The notes: a model not told the origin generated them from the sequence alone. A DNA stretch of 64,000 bases from Parasutterella muris (GCF_943193095.1 NZ_CALPCV010000007.1:28144-92143), one strand, 5' to 3'; positions 1 through 9,100 are shown, counted from the first letter of the stretch. Numbers and translations: made by a program.

Positions 1-3000
1 CTGGTTCAAACACTGAAGGGGTTGACGGAGTAGGAATTCCATTGGATGAAGATCCACTTGAAAAGGCAACTCGTCGTTTTGCAGAGGATGCGAAAGAAAG
101 TATCCATCTTGGTCAACAGGTTGCTGGTTCCTACCTTATCAATAGGAAAGGATATCATTCCAGCTTAAAAGCGACTGATAGCTCTCAAAGTAATGTTACA
201 GATAAGCTGCACAACTTCTGGGTAGGCGCTTACGCAAATTTATCAGATGGAATCTCTGGGGACGGGAAATCTTTTAATACAAAGGTAAGTCTGTTTAATA
301 AAGATGACGGAAGCGTTAATCATGGTTATGTAGGCGGAGAATTATCTCTTCTGACTCATGACGACGGCATGTGGTATAGCTACGTCACCGATACTAGTGT
401 TGGGGGTGAAGTTTCCAACCACAGACCGGCATTAATGCACCAGTTTAGGTATCACTACCAAGGTCTTGTACTTTATTTAGGTATGAACGATGGTAGTGGT
501 GACGTCCCGGCGGTCCAAATTTCTTTTGATGAAATTGCTAACTTCAGGGAGAGTCAGGGACAAAACACCAACGCATTTGGAAACACTTTTGTCGGAATTA
601 TCAAAGATGGCATTGTGTATCAAAAAGTGTCAGTAGAAGATGGCGATAGCTCCGTCAAAGCGAGTGAAATGACGTTTGACGTCCCGTTTACAATCTATCA
701 AAGCAAGCCAAAAGACAAAGCTTCGGAGGAGACAGTGCCTGTCGCTGTTGCAAAAGCTACTTATGGCTTCTATAAATATCTACATTTTGACGGGCACGAC
801 GGTGTACTCGATGACGGGACAATAGGTAAGGTTTCAGATCTGGGAACGGAAGCAGGTATCGGGCTAAAGTACTGGCTAAAGAGCCTGGATATTACTAAGG
901 GCGAAAGTCTTGTTTTGAACGGTTGGAATAAAGAGGTTGATCCCAATGGTCTCGTTATTGAAAATTTCGAGTCAGGAGATACCTCAAAACCCAAGCAGGA
1001 ACTCTTTACTTTATCAGCTGAACTTACTGGTGAGGGAGGTGTCACTATCGCAAAGGACTCTACGGTGATTATCGGTAGTCCTAATACTATTTACAATATT
1101 GATACTGAAAAAACAGACACTAAACCAAAAGTTCCCGGAGAGGGAAAAGCGCTTTATGAAGTCGTATACAAGACACCTCAGCCAAACTCCTACACAGGGG
1201 CTACGATAGTCTCAGAAGGTGCGATGCTGGTTCTCGGTATCGATGGAGCTTTAGGGAAAAATGATACTAAATATACCTCACAACTTCATATAGGCTCTCC
1301 TGAAGCAGGTACTAAACCTGCAAACGTATATCTGCAGGGGCATGTACAGACAGTAGGTGCCTTGCAGGTTCAAGCGGGATCAGTGCTTGACTTTAACCAA
1401 GCTGCTGCGATTTCATTTGGAGAAACTGATCCAGACGAATATCAGGCGAATATGGGCTCAACAGGCGGGGAACTTACAGTCAAGAATCAAGCTGGTAGTG
1501 TAGTGAGTAACGATAATATTGCCGGCAGTCTTAAGGGCAGTGCTTCTTCGAAACTGACATTTATCGACAGAGCATCTTATATTCGATCTAATAACCCAGA
1601 TTTCAGTGGCACAGTTGAGCTGAAATCTTCGAGTATCTATCTTACTTCTCCGGAAGCTTTGATTGGCGCAGCCGTTCATGTAGATAAAGATTCTTCTTTG
1701 TATTTTGATATTACGAAGAATGTAGGCGCGCGAGCAAGTGCTTTAGGTGCCGCAGAGAAAGTCGTTGATGAAAATATTTATACGGCATCTATAAAGACAA
1801 TTGCGAATAACGGATCTGTGTATTTGTCTCATCAGGTCAGAGGAGATGCTGCAATACCGTTGAATGTTTCGTTAAATAAGGTTCATATAGGTACTTACAC
1901 CGGAGGATCAGATTCAAAATTGTTCTATCAAGGTTTTGTACAAGGGTTGATGAACTCTGATGTTGACGTAGTTTATGCGGATACGGCCTCTGGTAAGTCA
2001 ACCGTTTACTTTACCAATGAACAGGGGGGATTTGGAGCGCTCAATAATTCGAGAGGAGAGTATGTTGGTAAAGACGGGATTCTGATTTTCGAGGTTAAGG
2101 ATCCAGTTGCGAAAGTCACGCTTTCTTTTCCGGCGGAAAAAGGAGAAGTTCTCAGAGTGGTCGCCAGAGATAATGAAAAATTTGTATGGGGATATCATCT
2201 TGTGGAACAAGGAGAAGATGGTAACGACTGGTACCTGGTGAATAGCCACGAGGATCTAAAGCCTAAAGATGACCTGCGCCCCGAGGGCGGGGCCTATATG
2301 GCTAACTCTCAGTCTTGGGCGAAGATGCATATGCGTCTGCATGATCGATTCGGTCAGGCTTATTACCTTGATCCGTTCGATGGCAAGGAAAAACCAGCGG
2401 CGGCTTGGGTTCGTCAGGTCGGAAGTCATTCTCACTTTAAGTCCGGCGGCGGAGCAAGCAAGACACATGCCCGCACTGCAGTTACTCAGATCGGCTCGGA
2501 CTTGATTCGCAATGAGATTAACGAGGACTGGAAGTACATTGGCGGCGTCTTTGCAGGCGGTCTGTATCACAGAGCTGATACGAGAACATTTGATGTTGCT
2601 AAATCACGATCAGACGGTTATGCGACCGGTATCTACGGAACCCTTTATACAGGCAACAGTCCGGATGATGGCTTTTATGTAGACACATGGCTGCTGTACG
2701 GTCGCTATGACAACAAGCTGTGGGGCGGGATGACGTCGACGTTTGATTACAAGTCTCATGGCTGGGTTTGGTCGGTGGAAAGTGGGTACACGATTCCTAT
2801 TGGCGAATCCGGCACAAAGGATTTCAATAAGGTGATTTGGACCTTCCAGCCAGAAGTACAGTTGGTGTGGGACGGAGTTAAAGCCAAAGACGGCTATGAT
2901 TCAACCGATACTAAGTACAAGCAGCTTGGTAAGGACAATGTGTCGATTAGAGTTGGCGCAAGAGTTCACGGTAATTACATGAACAAAGGTCTTGGATTCA

Positions 3001-3218
3001 TCGAAGGGAACTGGATCCACAACACTAAGAAGACCGGTGTTCAGATGGGCAGCTCGAAGACTTACATGGACGGCGGCCGTGATCTGGGCGAATTCCGTAT
3101 GGGTCTTGAAGGGCATATAACGCGTAATACGCTTGGTTGGGCGAGTGTCGGGGTTCAGGCCGGTAAAGCCGGATACCACAACGAAACCGCGCAAATTGGT
3201 ATCAAGTACATGTTCTGA
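1..3218 (+). CDS. Autotransporter, 3' part (5' end outside the window)
   Basis: Type V secreted surface protein: an N-terminal passenger exported through its own C-terminal outer-membrane barrel. The frame is open to the first base, so the gene starts upstream. A TTG at 42 is only the first possible start inside the window and is not believed to be the real one. Visible: about 760 residues of Gly/Ser/Asn-rich, Cys-free beta-helix-like passenger, then a junction near PEGGAYMANSQ and a barrel of about 290 residues with alternating aromatic strands, ending in the typical terminal Phe (IGIKYMF). The passenger's function cannot be read from sequence; adhesion is only a guess. A lipoprotein gene follows after 62 bp. 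Confidence 0.85.
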   Translation, partial: GSNTEGVDGVGIPLDEDPLEKATRRFAEDAKESIHLGQQVAGSYLINRKGYHSSLKATDSSQSNVTDKLHNFWVGAYANLSDGISGDGKSFNTKVSLFNKDDGSVNHGYVGGELSLLTHDDGMWYSYVTDTSVGGEVSNHRPALMHQFRYHYQGLVLYLGMNDGSGDVPAVQISFDEIANFRESQGQNTNAFGNTFVGIIKDGIVYQKVSVEDGDSSVKASEMTFDVPFTIYQSKPKDKASEETVPVAVAKATYGFYKYLHFDGHDGVLDDGTIGKVSDLGTEAGIGLKYWLKSLDITKGESLVLNGWNKEVDPNGLVIENFESGDTSKPKQELFTLSAELTGEGGVTIAKDSTVIIGSPNTIYNIDTEKTDTKPKVPGEGKALYEVVYKTPQPNSYTGATIVSEGAMLVLGIDGALGKNDTKYTSQLHIGSPEAGTKPANVYLQGHVQTVGALQVQAGSVLDFNQAAAISFGETDPDEYQANMGSTGGELTVKNQAGSVVSNDNIAGSLKGSASSKLTFIDRASYIRSNNPDFSGTVELKSSSIYLTSPEALIGAAVHVDKDSSLYFDITKNVGARASALGAAEKVVDENIYTASIKTIANNGSVYLSHQVRGDAAIPLNVSLNKVHIGTYTGGSDSKLFYQGFVQGLMNSDVDVVYADTASGKSTVYFTNEQGGFGALNNSRGEYVGKDGILIFEVKDPVAKVTLSFPAEKGEVLRVVARDNEKFVWGYHLVEQGEDGNDWYLVNSHEDLKPKDDLRPEGGAYMANSQSWAKMHMRLHDRFGQAYYLDPFDGKEKPAAAWVRQVGSHSHFKSGGGASKTHARTAVTQIGSDLIRNEINEDWKYIGGVFAGGLYHRADTRTFDVAKSRSDGYATGIYGTLYTGNSPDDGFYVDTWLLYGRYDNKLWGGMTSTFDYKSHGWVWSVESGYTIPIGESGTKDFNKVIWTFQPEVQLVWDGVKAKDGYDSTDTKYKQLGKDNVSIRVGARVHGNYMNKGLGFIEGNWIHNTKKTGVQMGSSKTYMDGGRDLGEFRMGLEGHITRNTLGWASVGVQAGKAGYHNETAQIGIKYMF

Positions 3219-3280
3219 TCTTTGGGAAGCTAAGGAGGATTCCTTCTCCTTCTCCCGGAACATCTAACGGAATCCATATC

Positions 3281-3973
3281 ATGAAAAAAGAAAGCAAAAT
3301 ATTTGGAATTATCATTCTGTCAGCGGCTGTACTTGGTCTGAGCGCCTGTGCTTCTTATGATCATAAGGACTACCCGCGAGAGAGCTGGTTTGCGCAGCCG
3401 ACTCAGGTTATCGAGGCAGATCAGTTTAAAAAGGCTGAAGAACCCCTGAAAGTCTCTCTGGTTGTTAACTACCTCTGGGAGGGACGCCCTATCGTGACAG
3501 AGCCCTTTGAGGAGCGTCCTGCTGACTGGCGTGAACAGTACGGATTGTGGTTCGCGGCAGAACGCTATTTAGAGGAAACTGGCCTCTTTAAGATCGTTAA
3601 GGAGGACGATAAGGAAAAACAGGGCGTGATGACGATTGACGTGACTCGCGCCATGAGTGGGAAGACGAAAGCGGCAGTTGCGGCTAAAAAAGCGGATCCG
3701 GATAACCATCCTGAGAAGATTGTCTACGAGTACGACATGACGATGAAGATGGACCTTTCGCTTGCGGACGGCAAGAAGTTTGAAGCTGTGCCCAAGACGG
3801 ACCATATGTTTGTCGGCCACGAAGATTCGAAGGAAAAAGAATTAGGTCAGGATCCGAAACGCTTTACGTTCTCGTACTTTAACAACATGGACTTCCATAC
3901 AGAGTTTGTCCGTCGTTTCTACAAACAGATGATTTTTGAAGGGGTTAAAAAGCTGGAAAACAAATTGCCTTGA
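3281..3973 (+). CDS. Lipoprotein of unknown function
   Basis: A 230-residue protein with a lipoprotein signal: Lys-rich N-terminus, hydrophobic core and lipobox LSAC with the lipidated Cys at about residue 23. The rest is charged and soluble, with a conserved-looking YGLWFAAERYLEETGLF segment and a long Lys/Glu-rich middle. I do not recognise the family. It lies 62 bp after the autotransporter on the same strand and is followed by a good terminator, so the two may be co-transcribed and the lipoprotein may assist autotransporter export or assembly. That link is inference from position only. Confidence 0.75.
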   Translation: MKKESKIFGIIILSAAVLGLSACASYDHKDYPRESWFAQPTQVIEADQFKKAEEPLKVSLVVNYLWEGRPIVTEPFEERPADWREQYGLWFAAERYLEETGLFKIVKEDDKEKQGVMTIDVTRAMSGKTKAAVAAKKADPDNHPEKIVYEYDMTMKMDLSLADGKKFEAVPKTDHMFVGHEDSKEKELGQDPKRFTFSYFNNMDFHTEFVRRFYKQMIFEGVKKLENKLP

Positions 3974-4060
3974 TGGAACAAGGCAGTTGAAAGATTTTAT
4001 CTTTTGTAGTACTTAGACCATCCAAATGTGAAGTCATTCCTCAGTAGGCTTCGCTGGTCG

Positions 4061-4100
4061 GCTCCTCGTTTCTTTTAAAGATCGAGGAGCAATTTTTATT
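4061..4100 (+). terminator. Rho-independent terminator after the lipoprotein gene
   Basis: Perfect 8-bp stem GCTCCTCG/CGAGGAGC (4061-4068 and 4083-4090), 14-nt loop, then AATTTTTATT. It lies 88 bp after the lipoprotein stop. Confidence 0.7.
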
Positions 4101-4232
4101 ATAGAGACGAACGAAGCCAAGGGATAGAGCTTTTAGAACAGACGGATGATCGCAAATACAGTAGGAATCGTTCGGGCTTACCCGGTAAAACTGTAGATCC
4201 ATCTGCCGAAGTTCTCTTTGAGTACGTCAGCT

Positions 4233-4265
4233 ATAAAAAGAACTCCGGCGCCGTTTGAGGCGCCG
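4233..4265 (-). terminator. Terminator of the reductase/lyase/porin operon
   Basis: Stem CGGCGCC/GGCGCCG (4246-4252 and 4259-4265) with a 6-nt loop. Read on the minus strand it is followed by GAGTTCTTTTTA. It lies about 130 bp past the porin stop. Confidence 0.6.
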
Positions 4266-4396
4266 AAGTGTTCGGAAAAATCTTCAGAAGGTTAAAGCCC
4301 GGATTCTTCGAGGAGCTGAAGGATTTACTTTTGACGTTTGCCGAAGAGACTGTCTGAGTGCTTCAGGCTCCTTTGTATGAAGAACCAATCCCCGAT

Positions 4397-5455
4397 TTAG
4401 AAGTTGTGACTTAATCCGCTGCTGATTGTCCAGCTGTTGTAGTTATCCACCGAGCTGACCGCTTTCTTACCTCTGCCGTAGCCTGCGTACGTATAGAACA
4501 GCGTGCGCTTGCTGATCGGATATTCGTACGCAGTCGCAACGGACCAAAGACGATAATCGTCGTCTTCCGCGCCTTTAATCTTGCCGATGCCGTAGTTGCC
4601 CTGCAGCTTGGCTGTGCCGCCTGCGGCCGGAATGCCGATAGAAGCGGAGAAGCCGTGCTGGTTGGCACCGTCCTTGCCCATGCTGTCCGGTCTGACGTAG
4701 TCAGAAAGACGGGAAGAATGGTTGGCATACTGGTAAGCGCCGTAGAGCGTCGCCCATCCGAAATCGTAAGAACCGCCGACTGTGAAGACGTTGGAAGCTT
4801 TATAGCCCAAGGTCTTGTTGTCGTACATTTCCCAAATCGCGCTAAAGAGCGCTTTGCCGGCAGCATACTCATAGCCGACACCGTAGTAGTGATCGTTCCT
4901 GGACCATTTTTCACTGTCTCCTCCGATGCCGTTCGAGTACATCAGAGTGACAGTGGAGCCGTTGAAAGACGGAGTCTTGTAAACGGCCATATTGTCATAA
5001 CGGTCGGAGAGAATGAATGTCCCGTAAATATTGCCGTTGTTGTAGTACGAGGTCCAGAGGGAAGAGCCGTGAAGGATGGTGTAGGTGCCGCAGTCAGAAG
5101 AAAGACCGCCGGTGCGGCCGAAAGCGGCTTCACCAAAAGGAGCAGTGATGGAAAGCGTGGACTGACGGGCAAATGCTTTGCTCAAATTCATCGCTTCGCC
5201 GCTGAAGGTCTTAAAGCCCTGCTCCAGGATAAAGCCGATGCTGTAGCCGCTGCCAAGATCTTCTGTTTCGCGGATGCCGAAGCGGGACCCCGCCCAGATG
5301 CCGTTGTCAAAGCCGATGCGTGTGTCGCCGCCTCTGACTTTGGAGACCGCAATCGCGCCGTCAATGACACCGTAAAGCGTGACATTGGACTGAGCGTAAG
5401 CTGCCGGAACTGAAAAGGCGCACAGCAGAGCAGACATGATGAGTGATTTTTTCAT
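4397..5455 (-). CDS. General porin, last gene of the flavin-reductase operon
   Basis: Outer-membrane trimeric porin of the Burkholderiales Gram-negative porin family, 352 residues. A signal peptide ends at AYA-Q, followed by the family's first strand QSNVTLYGVIDGAI; the protein ends in a typical SSGLSHNF strand with terminal Phe. A strong Shine-Dalgarno GGGAGGAG lies just upstream of the ATG. It starts 18 bp after the lyase stop, so it is very probably co-transcribed with the reductase, cytochrome and lyase genes. The context suggests it admits the substrate of the periplasmic lyase/reductase, but specificity cannot be read from sequence. Confidence 0.92.
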   Translation of the reverse strand: MKKSLIMSALLCAFSVPAAYAQSNVTLYGVIDGAIAVSKVRGGDTRIGFDNGIWAGSRFGIRETEDLGSGYSIGFILEQGFKTFSGEAMNLSKAFARQSTLSITAPFGEAAFGRTGGLSSDCGTYTILHGSSLWTSYYNNGNIYGTFILSDRYDNMAVYKTPSFNGSTVTLMYSNGIGGDSEKWSRNDHYYGVGYEYAAGKALFSAIWEMYDNKTLGYKASNVFTVGGSYDFGWATLYGAYQYANHSSRLSDYVRPDSMGKDGANQHGFSASIGIPAAGGTAKLQGNYGIGKIKGAEDDDYRLWSVATAYEYPISKRTLFYTYAGYGRGKKAVSSVDNYNSWTISSGLSHNF

Positions 5456-5473
5456 GATTTGTCTCCTCCCTGA

Positions 5474-7114
5474 TCAGCGCTTTTCGCCCATGATGAGTTT
5501 CTTGCCGTTTTCAATGTCGGTCGTGTAGACGCGGTCGACATTGACGTACGGAACGATCGAGCGGTAGTCTTTATAGAGCTTTTCAGATCCTTTACCCATC
5601 TTGAAGTCGCCCTTCAGATTCTTTCTGAGGTCGATTGCTTGGGCGGCGTGAAGCAGTTCAAGACTGTAGATGTAGCCCATGTTGTCTGCGATCTTGCCGA
5701 GACGCTCTGCAACCAGAGGAAGATTGGTGTAAGTGTCTTCAATGTCGCCGGCGACCGGAGTACCGAGAACGGATACAGGGTTGCTGAGCGCGATGTTTTC
5801 AGAGTGCAGCGCGACAAACGGTTTCTGGATGGCGCCGAATGCGTGTCCTTTGTTGCTCGGGTCACTCAGAAAACGAGTCAGACCGGTGAAGTGGTCATCA
5901 GAGAGATGAATGGTTCTCTGAACACTGTTGTGAGACAGATGGCTCATTGCCATGCCAAGTCTCTGGGCAGCGATCGCGACCGGCAGCGGCTCGAAGTTGG
6001 CTGTCGGAATAATGGCGCCGGCAGCTTTCTTGTCACCGACGAAATACTGAGCAACCTGATCATGCTCAGCGTAGTCTTTGTCCGCATTCAGGATTGTGGC
6101 GGGATTGTCGTCGGAAGAGTTGATCTGAACAGCGAGTTCTCGGTCAAGATGGTTAAGTGCGTTTCTGGCTTCACGAATCGTGTATACGGTGGTTCTGAAG
6201 GAGAGCGGATCCTGCAGCGCGCGGGAAGCGTCTTTCTTCCAAAGGTAGGAACCTTCAAGATTAGTGCGGATTTTTTCCGCTTCTTTATCCAGTCCGTCAA
6301 AAGGATGTACTTTGACAGCCTGAGGGAGTACCGGAGCGATGTTGCCGTTAAGACCTTCAAGGCTCAGCGCAAAGACAGTCGGAGAAACGTCGATAACGCG
6401 TCTTGCGTCCTTGGCGGCTTTCATAATCTGCGCAGCCGCGGCCGCATTGGTAGAAAGAATGGCGAGCGCATCCTTGCCTTCCGGATCAAGCGGCTTGATG
6501 CCGGCTTTATCAAGCGCTTCCTTGCCGGAGACTTCTTTTCCGTTCACTTTGGCTTTCCACTCGCCCATCATGACCGCACCGATGTGCGAGGAGAGTGTGA
6601 TGTCGGCTTCACCAACCGAACCGCGGGAAGGAATCTGAGGCGTAATGCCTTTATTCAGGAATTCTTTATAGAGTTCGGCGACATAAGGCTGAGCACCGGT
6701 CTGGCCGGCAAGCAGCGTGTTCAGGCGAATAACCATCTGCAGACGAGTCAGTTCATCCGACATCATCGGTCCGATGCCTGCAGAGTGACTTCTTAAAGCG
6801 TTGCGGTTAAAGGCCTTGGAGGCGTCAATAACCTCTTGGGAGAGTTCTCCATGAGAGTTAAAGAGCGGTTTGTCTTTGTTGAGACCGACGCCTACCGTCA
6901 GACCGTAGACCGGAGTACCGCGCTTGGCAGCCGCAAGTACAAGCTCATGGGCGTCTTTAAGACGCTGCATGGCTTCCGGAGCAATTGCAACAGTATCTTT
7001 GCCTTCAGCGATGGCCCAGGCTTGATCCTGAGTAAGGTGCGCACCGTCAAGAGTGACGACGCCTGCGTTGGCGGTAGCTGACATAACAAGGAGAGCAAGA
7101 AGAGAATATTTCAT
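5474..7114 (-). CDS. Exported HAL-superfamily lyase lacking the MIO triad (ergothionase-like candidate)
   Basis: 546 residues, histidine/aromatic ammonia-lyase superfamily, with a Sec signal peptide (MKYSLLALLVMSATANA) that the usual cytosolic family members lack. Family features kept: YGLTVGVG with the general-base Tyr (Tyr70), STNAAAA with the Asn near 223, QDPLSFR (301-307, where HAL has QDPYSLR), NSSDDNP (332-338) and a GDIED segment carrying the active-site Glu (459). The MIO-forming site, normally GSVGASGD, reads GSVGEAD (165-171): the Ser is absent and one residue is missing, so the MIO electrophile cannot form. Ergothionases are HAL relatives reported to act without MIO, because trimethylamine leaves easily. 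I therefore propose elimination from a betaine amino acid such as ergothioneine in the periplasm. The substrate is inference. Confidence 0.85.
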   Translation of the reverse strand: MKYSLLALLVMSATANAGVVTLDGAHLTQDQAWAIAEGKDTVAIAPEAMQRLKDAHELVLAAAKRGTPVYGLTVGVGLNKDKPLFNSHGELSQEVIDASKAFNRNALRSHSAGIGPMMSDELTRLQMVIRLNTLLAGQTGAQPYVAELYKEFLNKGITPQIPSRGSVGEADITLSSHIGAVMMGEWKAKVNGKEVSGKEALDKAGIKPLDPEGKDALAILSTNAAAAAQIMKAAKDARRVIDVSPTVFALSLEGLNGNIAPVLPQAVKVHPFDGLDKEAEKIRTNLEGSYLWKKDASRALQDPLSFRTTVYTIREARNALNHLDRELAVQINSSDDNPATILNADKDYAEHDQVAQYFVGDKKAAGAIIPTANFEPLPVAIAAQRLGMAMSHLSHNSVQRTIHLSDDHFTGLTRFLSDPSNKGHAFGAIQKPFVALHSENIALSNPVSVLGTPVAGDIEDTYTNLPLVAERLGKIADNMGYIYSLELLHAAQAIDLRKNLKGDFKMGKGSEKLYKDYRSIVPYVNVDRVYTTDIENGKKLIMGEKR

Positions 7115-7152
7115 GATTGTACCTTTGAGACTGAGTTTGATTTTGTCGGTGA

Positions 7153-7515
7153 CTACTTCTGCTGATACTTGAAGGAGTGGCAGTTGTTGCAGTAAGCCTG
7201 CTGTGCCGGTTTATGTTCGCTGTGGCAGGCAGTGCAGGAAATGCCGCTTCCGTAATGATGACTTGCATGCGGATTAGGTTCTCCGTTGGGTAGCTTGGCC
7301 GTTCTCTGTGCGAGAGCTTCATAGCTCTGATGACAGGTTAAGCAGGCCTTATTGTCCGGAGTGACAAAAGCGTTTCCATTGACGGCGTTTCCCCGTGTAT
7401 GGCAGACGGCGCAGTCTTTAGCAGCGGCCTGATGCTGCGGTTTGAGCTGCTGAGCGCCGGCAAACGCACCGGACAGCGAGAAGGCGATAAGAAGAGCGGA
7501 GATGATTTTTTTCAT
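7153..7515 (-). CDS. Periplasmic tetraheme cytochrome c (partner of the flavin reductase)
   Basis: 120 residues with a Sec signal peptide ending near AFAGA. Four CXXCH heme sites are visible: CAVCH (35-39), CLTCH (58-62), CTACH (94-98) and CNNCH (109-113), plus extra His (HQ, HASHH, SEH) that can serve as distal ligands. Size and heme count fit the tetraheme domain that is fused to the flavin domain in Shewanella-type flavocytochrome c fumarate reductase, here encoded separately. It lies 23 bp after the flavoprotein stop and 38 bp before the lyase gene. It probably passes electrons from a quinol-oxidising membrane cytochrome, not encoded nearby, to the flavoprotein. Confidence 0.93.
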   Translation of the reverse strand: MKKIISALLIAFSLSGAFAGAQQLKPQHQAAAKDCAVCHTRGNAVNGNAFVTPDNKACLTCHQSYEALAQRTAKLPNGEPNPHASHHYGSGISCTACHSEHKPAQQAYCNNCHSFKYQQK

Positions 7516-7538
7516 GTTCGTTTCCTTGAGTTGAGTTC

Positions 7539-9059
7539 TTAGAGGTCAGCGGCAGGAGCTTTAGCAGCAGCGGCACCTGCGACGCGTCCGGTGACAAGAC
7601 CGTCAGCGATGGCGCATCCGCCGAGACGGCTTGCACCGTGCGTTCCGCCTGTCACTTCACCTGCGGCATAAAGACCGGGGATCGGCTGCTGAGTGCGAAC
7701 ATTGATGACTTCAGCGTCCTTAGTGATACCGACACCGCCCATGCAGTAGTGCACTTTTGGCCAGACGCGGGCGGCATAGAACGGAGCCGTTTTAATTTCA
7801 ATGGCGATATCAAGAGGACGGCCGCACTGGGCGTCTTTCTTAGCGCGGATATAACCGTTGAATTCTTCAACTTGCTTAATAAGCGCTTCTTTGGGAATTC
7901 CGTAGTGGTCGGCGAGTTCTCCGATCGTGTTGAATTTCTTGATCACGCCGTATTTGAGACCGTTGGGCAGTGTCTGGGCGAGTTTGGCGCCTTCGCTGTC
8001 TGTAAAACAGATCGGATAGACTGGTTTTCCGTTTTCATCCAGTTGCTGAAGGATTGCGTCTGCGCGGGCCTTGCGGTCGGCAAGCTCGTCCACAAAGCGG
8101 CGGCCGGTACGTTTATCAACCATGATGCCTTTCGGGAAGCCGGCAATAGTGTTGAACTGAGAGACCAGGCCGAAACCTCTTTCGTCGGGAGAAGACCATG
8201 GTCCGAGCTGAATCTGATCAAGCTGAACAGGCAGAGCGCCAAGTGCGAGCATGGCCTGAAGCACTTCACCGGTGGCGCCGGGATGGTTGGTCGATTCAAG
8301 GTTCGGCCCGAGCAGCGGGTCCTGCTGCATGCGGAAAGCGACGTTCTGAGAGAAGCCGCCCGCGGCTGCGATGATGCCGCGTCTAGCGCCGTAGACTTGG
8401 GCAATGCCGGAACTCGGTTTTTCATAATTGTGGCGCTCAAGCACTTTGACACCGATCACTCGGCCGTCTTTGTCCTGGACGAAATCCGTTACGGCGCAGT
8501 TTAAATGCATGTCCACGCCGAGTTTGCGCGCGGCTTCGACAAGCGGACGGGTAATGCCGCCGCCGGTACTTTCAATGGTCTGCATAATGCGCGGAACGCT
8601 GTGGCCGCCGAAATGCTGAACAAACGGCTTGTACTGCACTCCGTACTTCACGGTAAAGTCAAAAGCGGGACGTGTGCCGTAAACAATGTTCTTGAGAAGA
8701 TCAACGTGACTTAGGCCGCGGCCGGACTTGATCATGTCCTGAAGCATCAGTTCGGGAGAGTCTTTAATGCCTTCTTTTGCCTGAAGGGGAGAACCTGCGA
8801 CAGCGAATGCTCCTCCGTTAATGGCAGAGTTGCCGCCAAAAGCGGGCATTTTTTCGAGCAGCATGACGGAGCGTCCCTGCTCAACCGCTTCCAGAGCGGC
8901 GGCAAGACCGGCAAAGCCGCTTCCGATGACGATGACGTCGGCGACTTTGTTAAATTGCGGTTTGTTTCCCTGTGCGCGAAGCGGAGCGGCCATACAGGCA
9001 AGAGCGGAACCACCTAAAGCCGAAAGCTTGAGAAAAGAGCGGCGGGATTGTTGTTTCAT
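7539..9059 (-). CDS. Tat-exported flavin reductase of the fumarate/urocanate reductase family
   Basis: 506 residues: Tat signal SRRSFLKLSALGG (5-17), FAD-binding GSGFAG (46-51), and the flavocytochrome-c active-site set: catalytic proton-donor Arg329 in LADRKA, His437 in KVHYCMGG and Arg478 in GASRLGG. The family reduces C=C bonds of acrylate-type acceptors (fumarate, urocanate, methacrylate, arylacrylates) in the periplasm. The substrate-binding His of true fumarate reductases (HPT motif) is not evident where it is expected (LDQIQLGPW), so fumarate is unlikely. First gene of a four-gene operon with a tetraheme cytochrome, a lyase that would generate an acrylate, and a porin. GGAG at 9065-9068 precedes the ATG. 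A urocanate or thiourocanate-type acceptor is the best guess. Confidence 0.93.
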   Translation of the reverse strand: MKQQSRRSFLKLSALGGSALACMAAPLRAQGNKPQFNKVADVIVIGSGFAGLAAALEAVEQGRSVMLLEKMPAFGGNSAINGGAFAVAGSPLQAKEGIKDSPELMLQDMIKSGRGLSHVDLLKNIVYGTRPAFDFTVKYGVQYKPFVQHFGGHSVPRIMQTIESTGGGITRPLVEAARKLGVDMHLNCAVTDFVQDKDGRVIGVKVLERHNYEKPSSGIAQVYGARRGIIAAAGGFSQNVAFRMQQDPLLGPNLESTNHPGATGEVLQAMLALGALPVQLDQIQLGPWSSPDERGFGLVSQFNTIAGFPKGIMVDKRTGRRFVDELADRKARADAILQQLDENGKPVYPICFTDSEGAKLAQTLPNGLKYGVIKKFNTIGELADHYGIPKEALIKQVEEFNGYIRAKKDAQCGRPLDIAIEIKTAPFYAARVWPKVHYCMGGVGITKDAEVINVRTQQPIPGLYAAGEVTGGTHGASRLGGCAIADGLVTGRVAGAAAAKAPAADL

Positions 9060-9100
9060 ATTTTCTCCAAGGATTAATGTATTGGGATTACTTGGGAATA

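Larger units (their letters stand above)
3974..4396. other. Non-coding interval between convergent genes
   Basis: About 420 bp between the lipoprotein stop and the porin stop. It holds one terminator for each side (4061-4100 plus, 4233-4265 minus). I see no ORF of note, tRNA or other motif in the rest. Confidence 0.6.

Noticed and set aside
5639..6796. 385-codon open frame antisense to the HAL-like lyase
   Set aside because: Shadow frame; the lyase strand carries conserved family motifs.
5474..7114. Calling this gene hutH (histidine ammonia-lyase)
   Set aside because: It is exported and lacks the MIO-forming Ser, and no other hut gene is nearby, so the standard function is unlikely.
7539..9059. 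Calling this gene a fumarate reductase
   Set aside because: The catalytic Arg/His/Arg set is shared by the whole family, and the fumarate-binding His motif is not evident; the lyase neighbour points to an acrylate with a ring instead.
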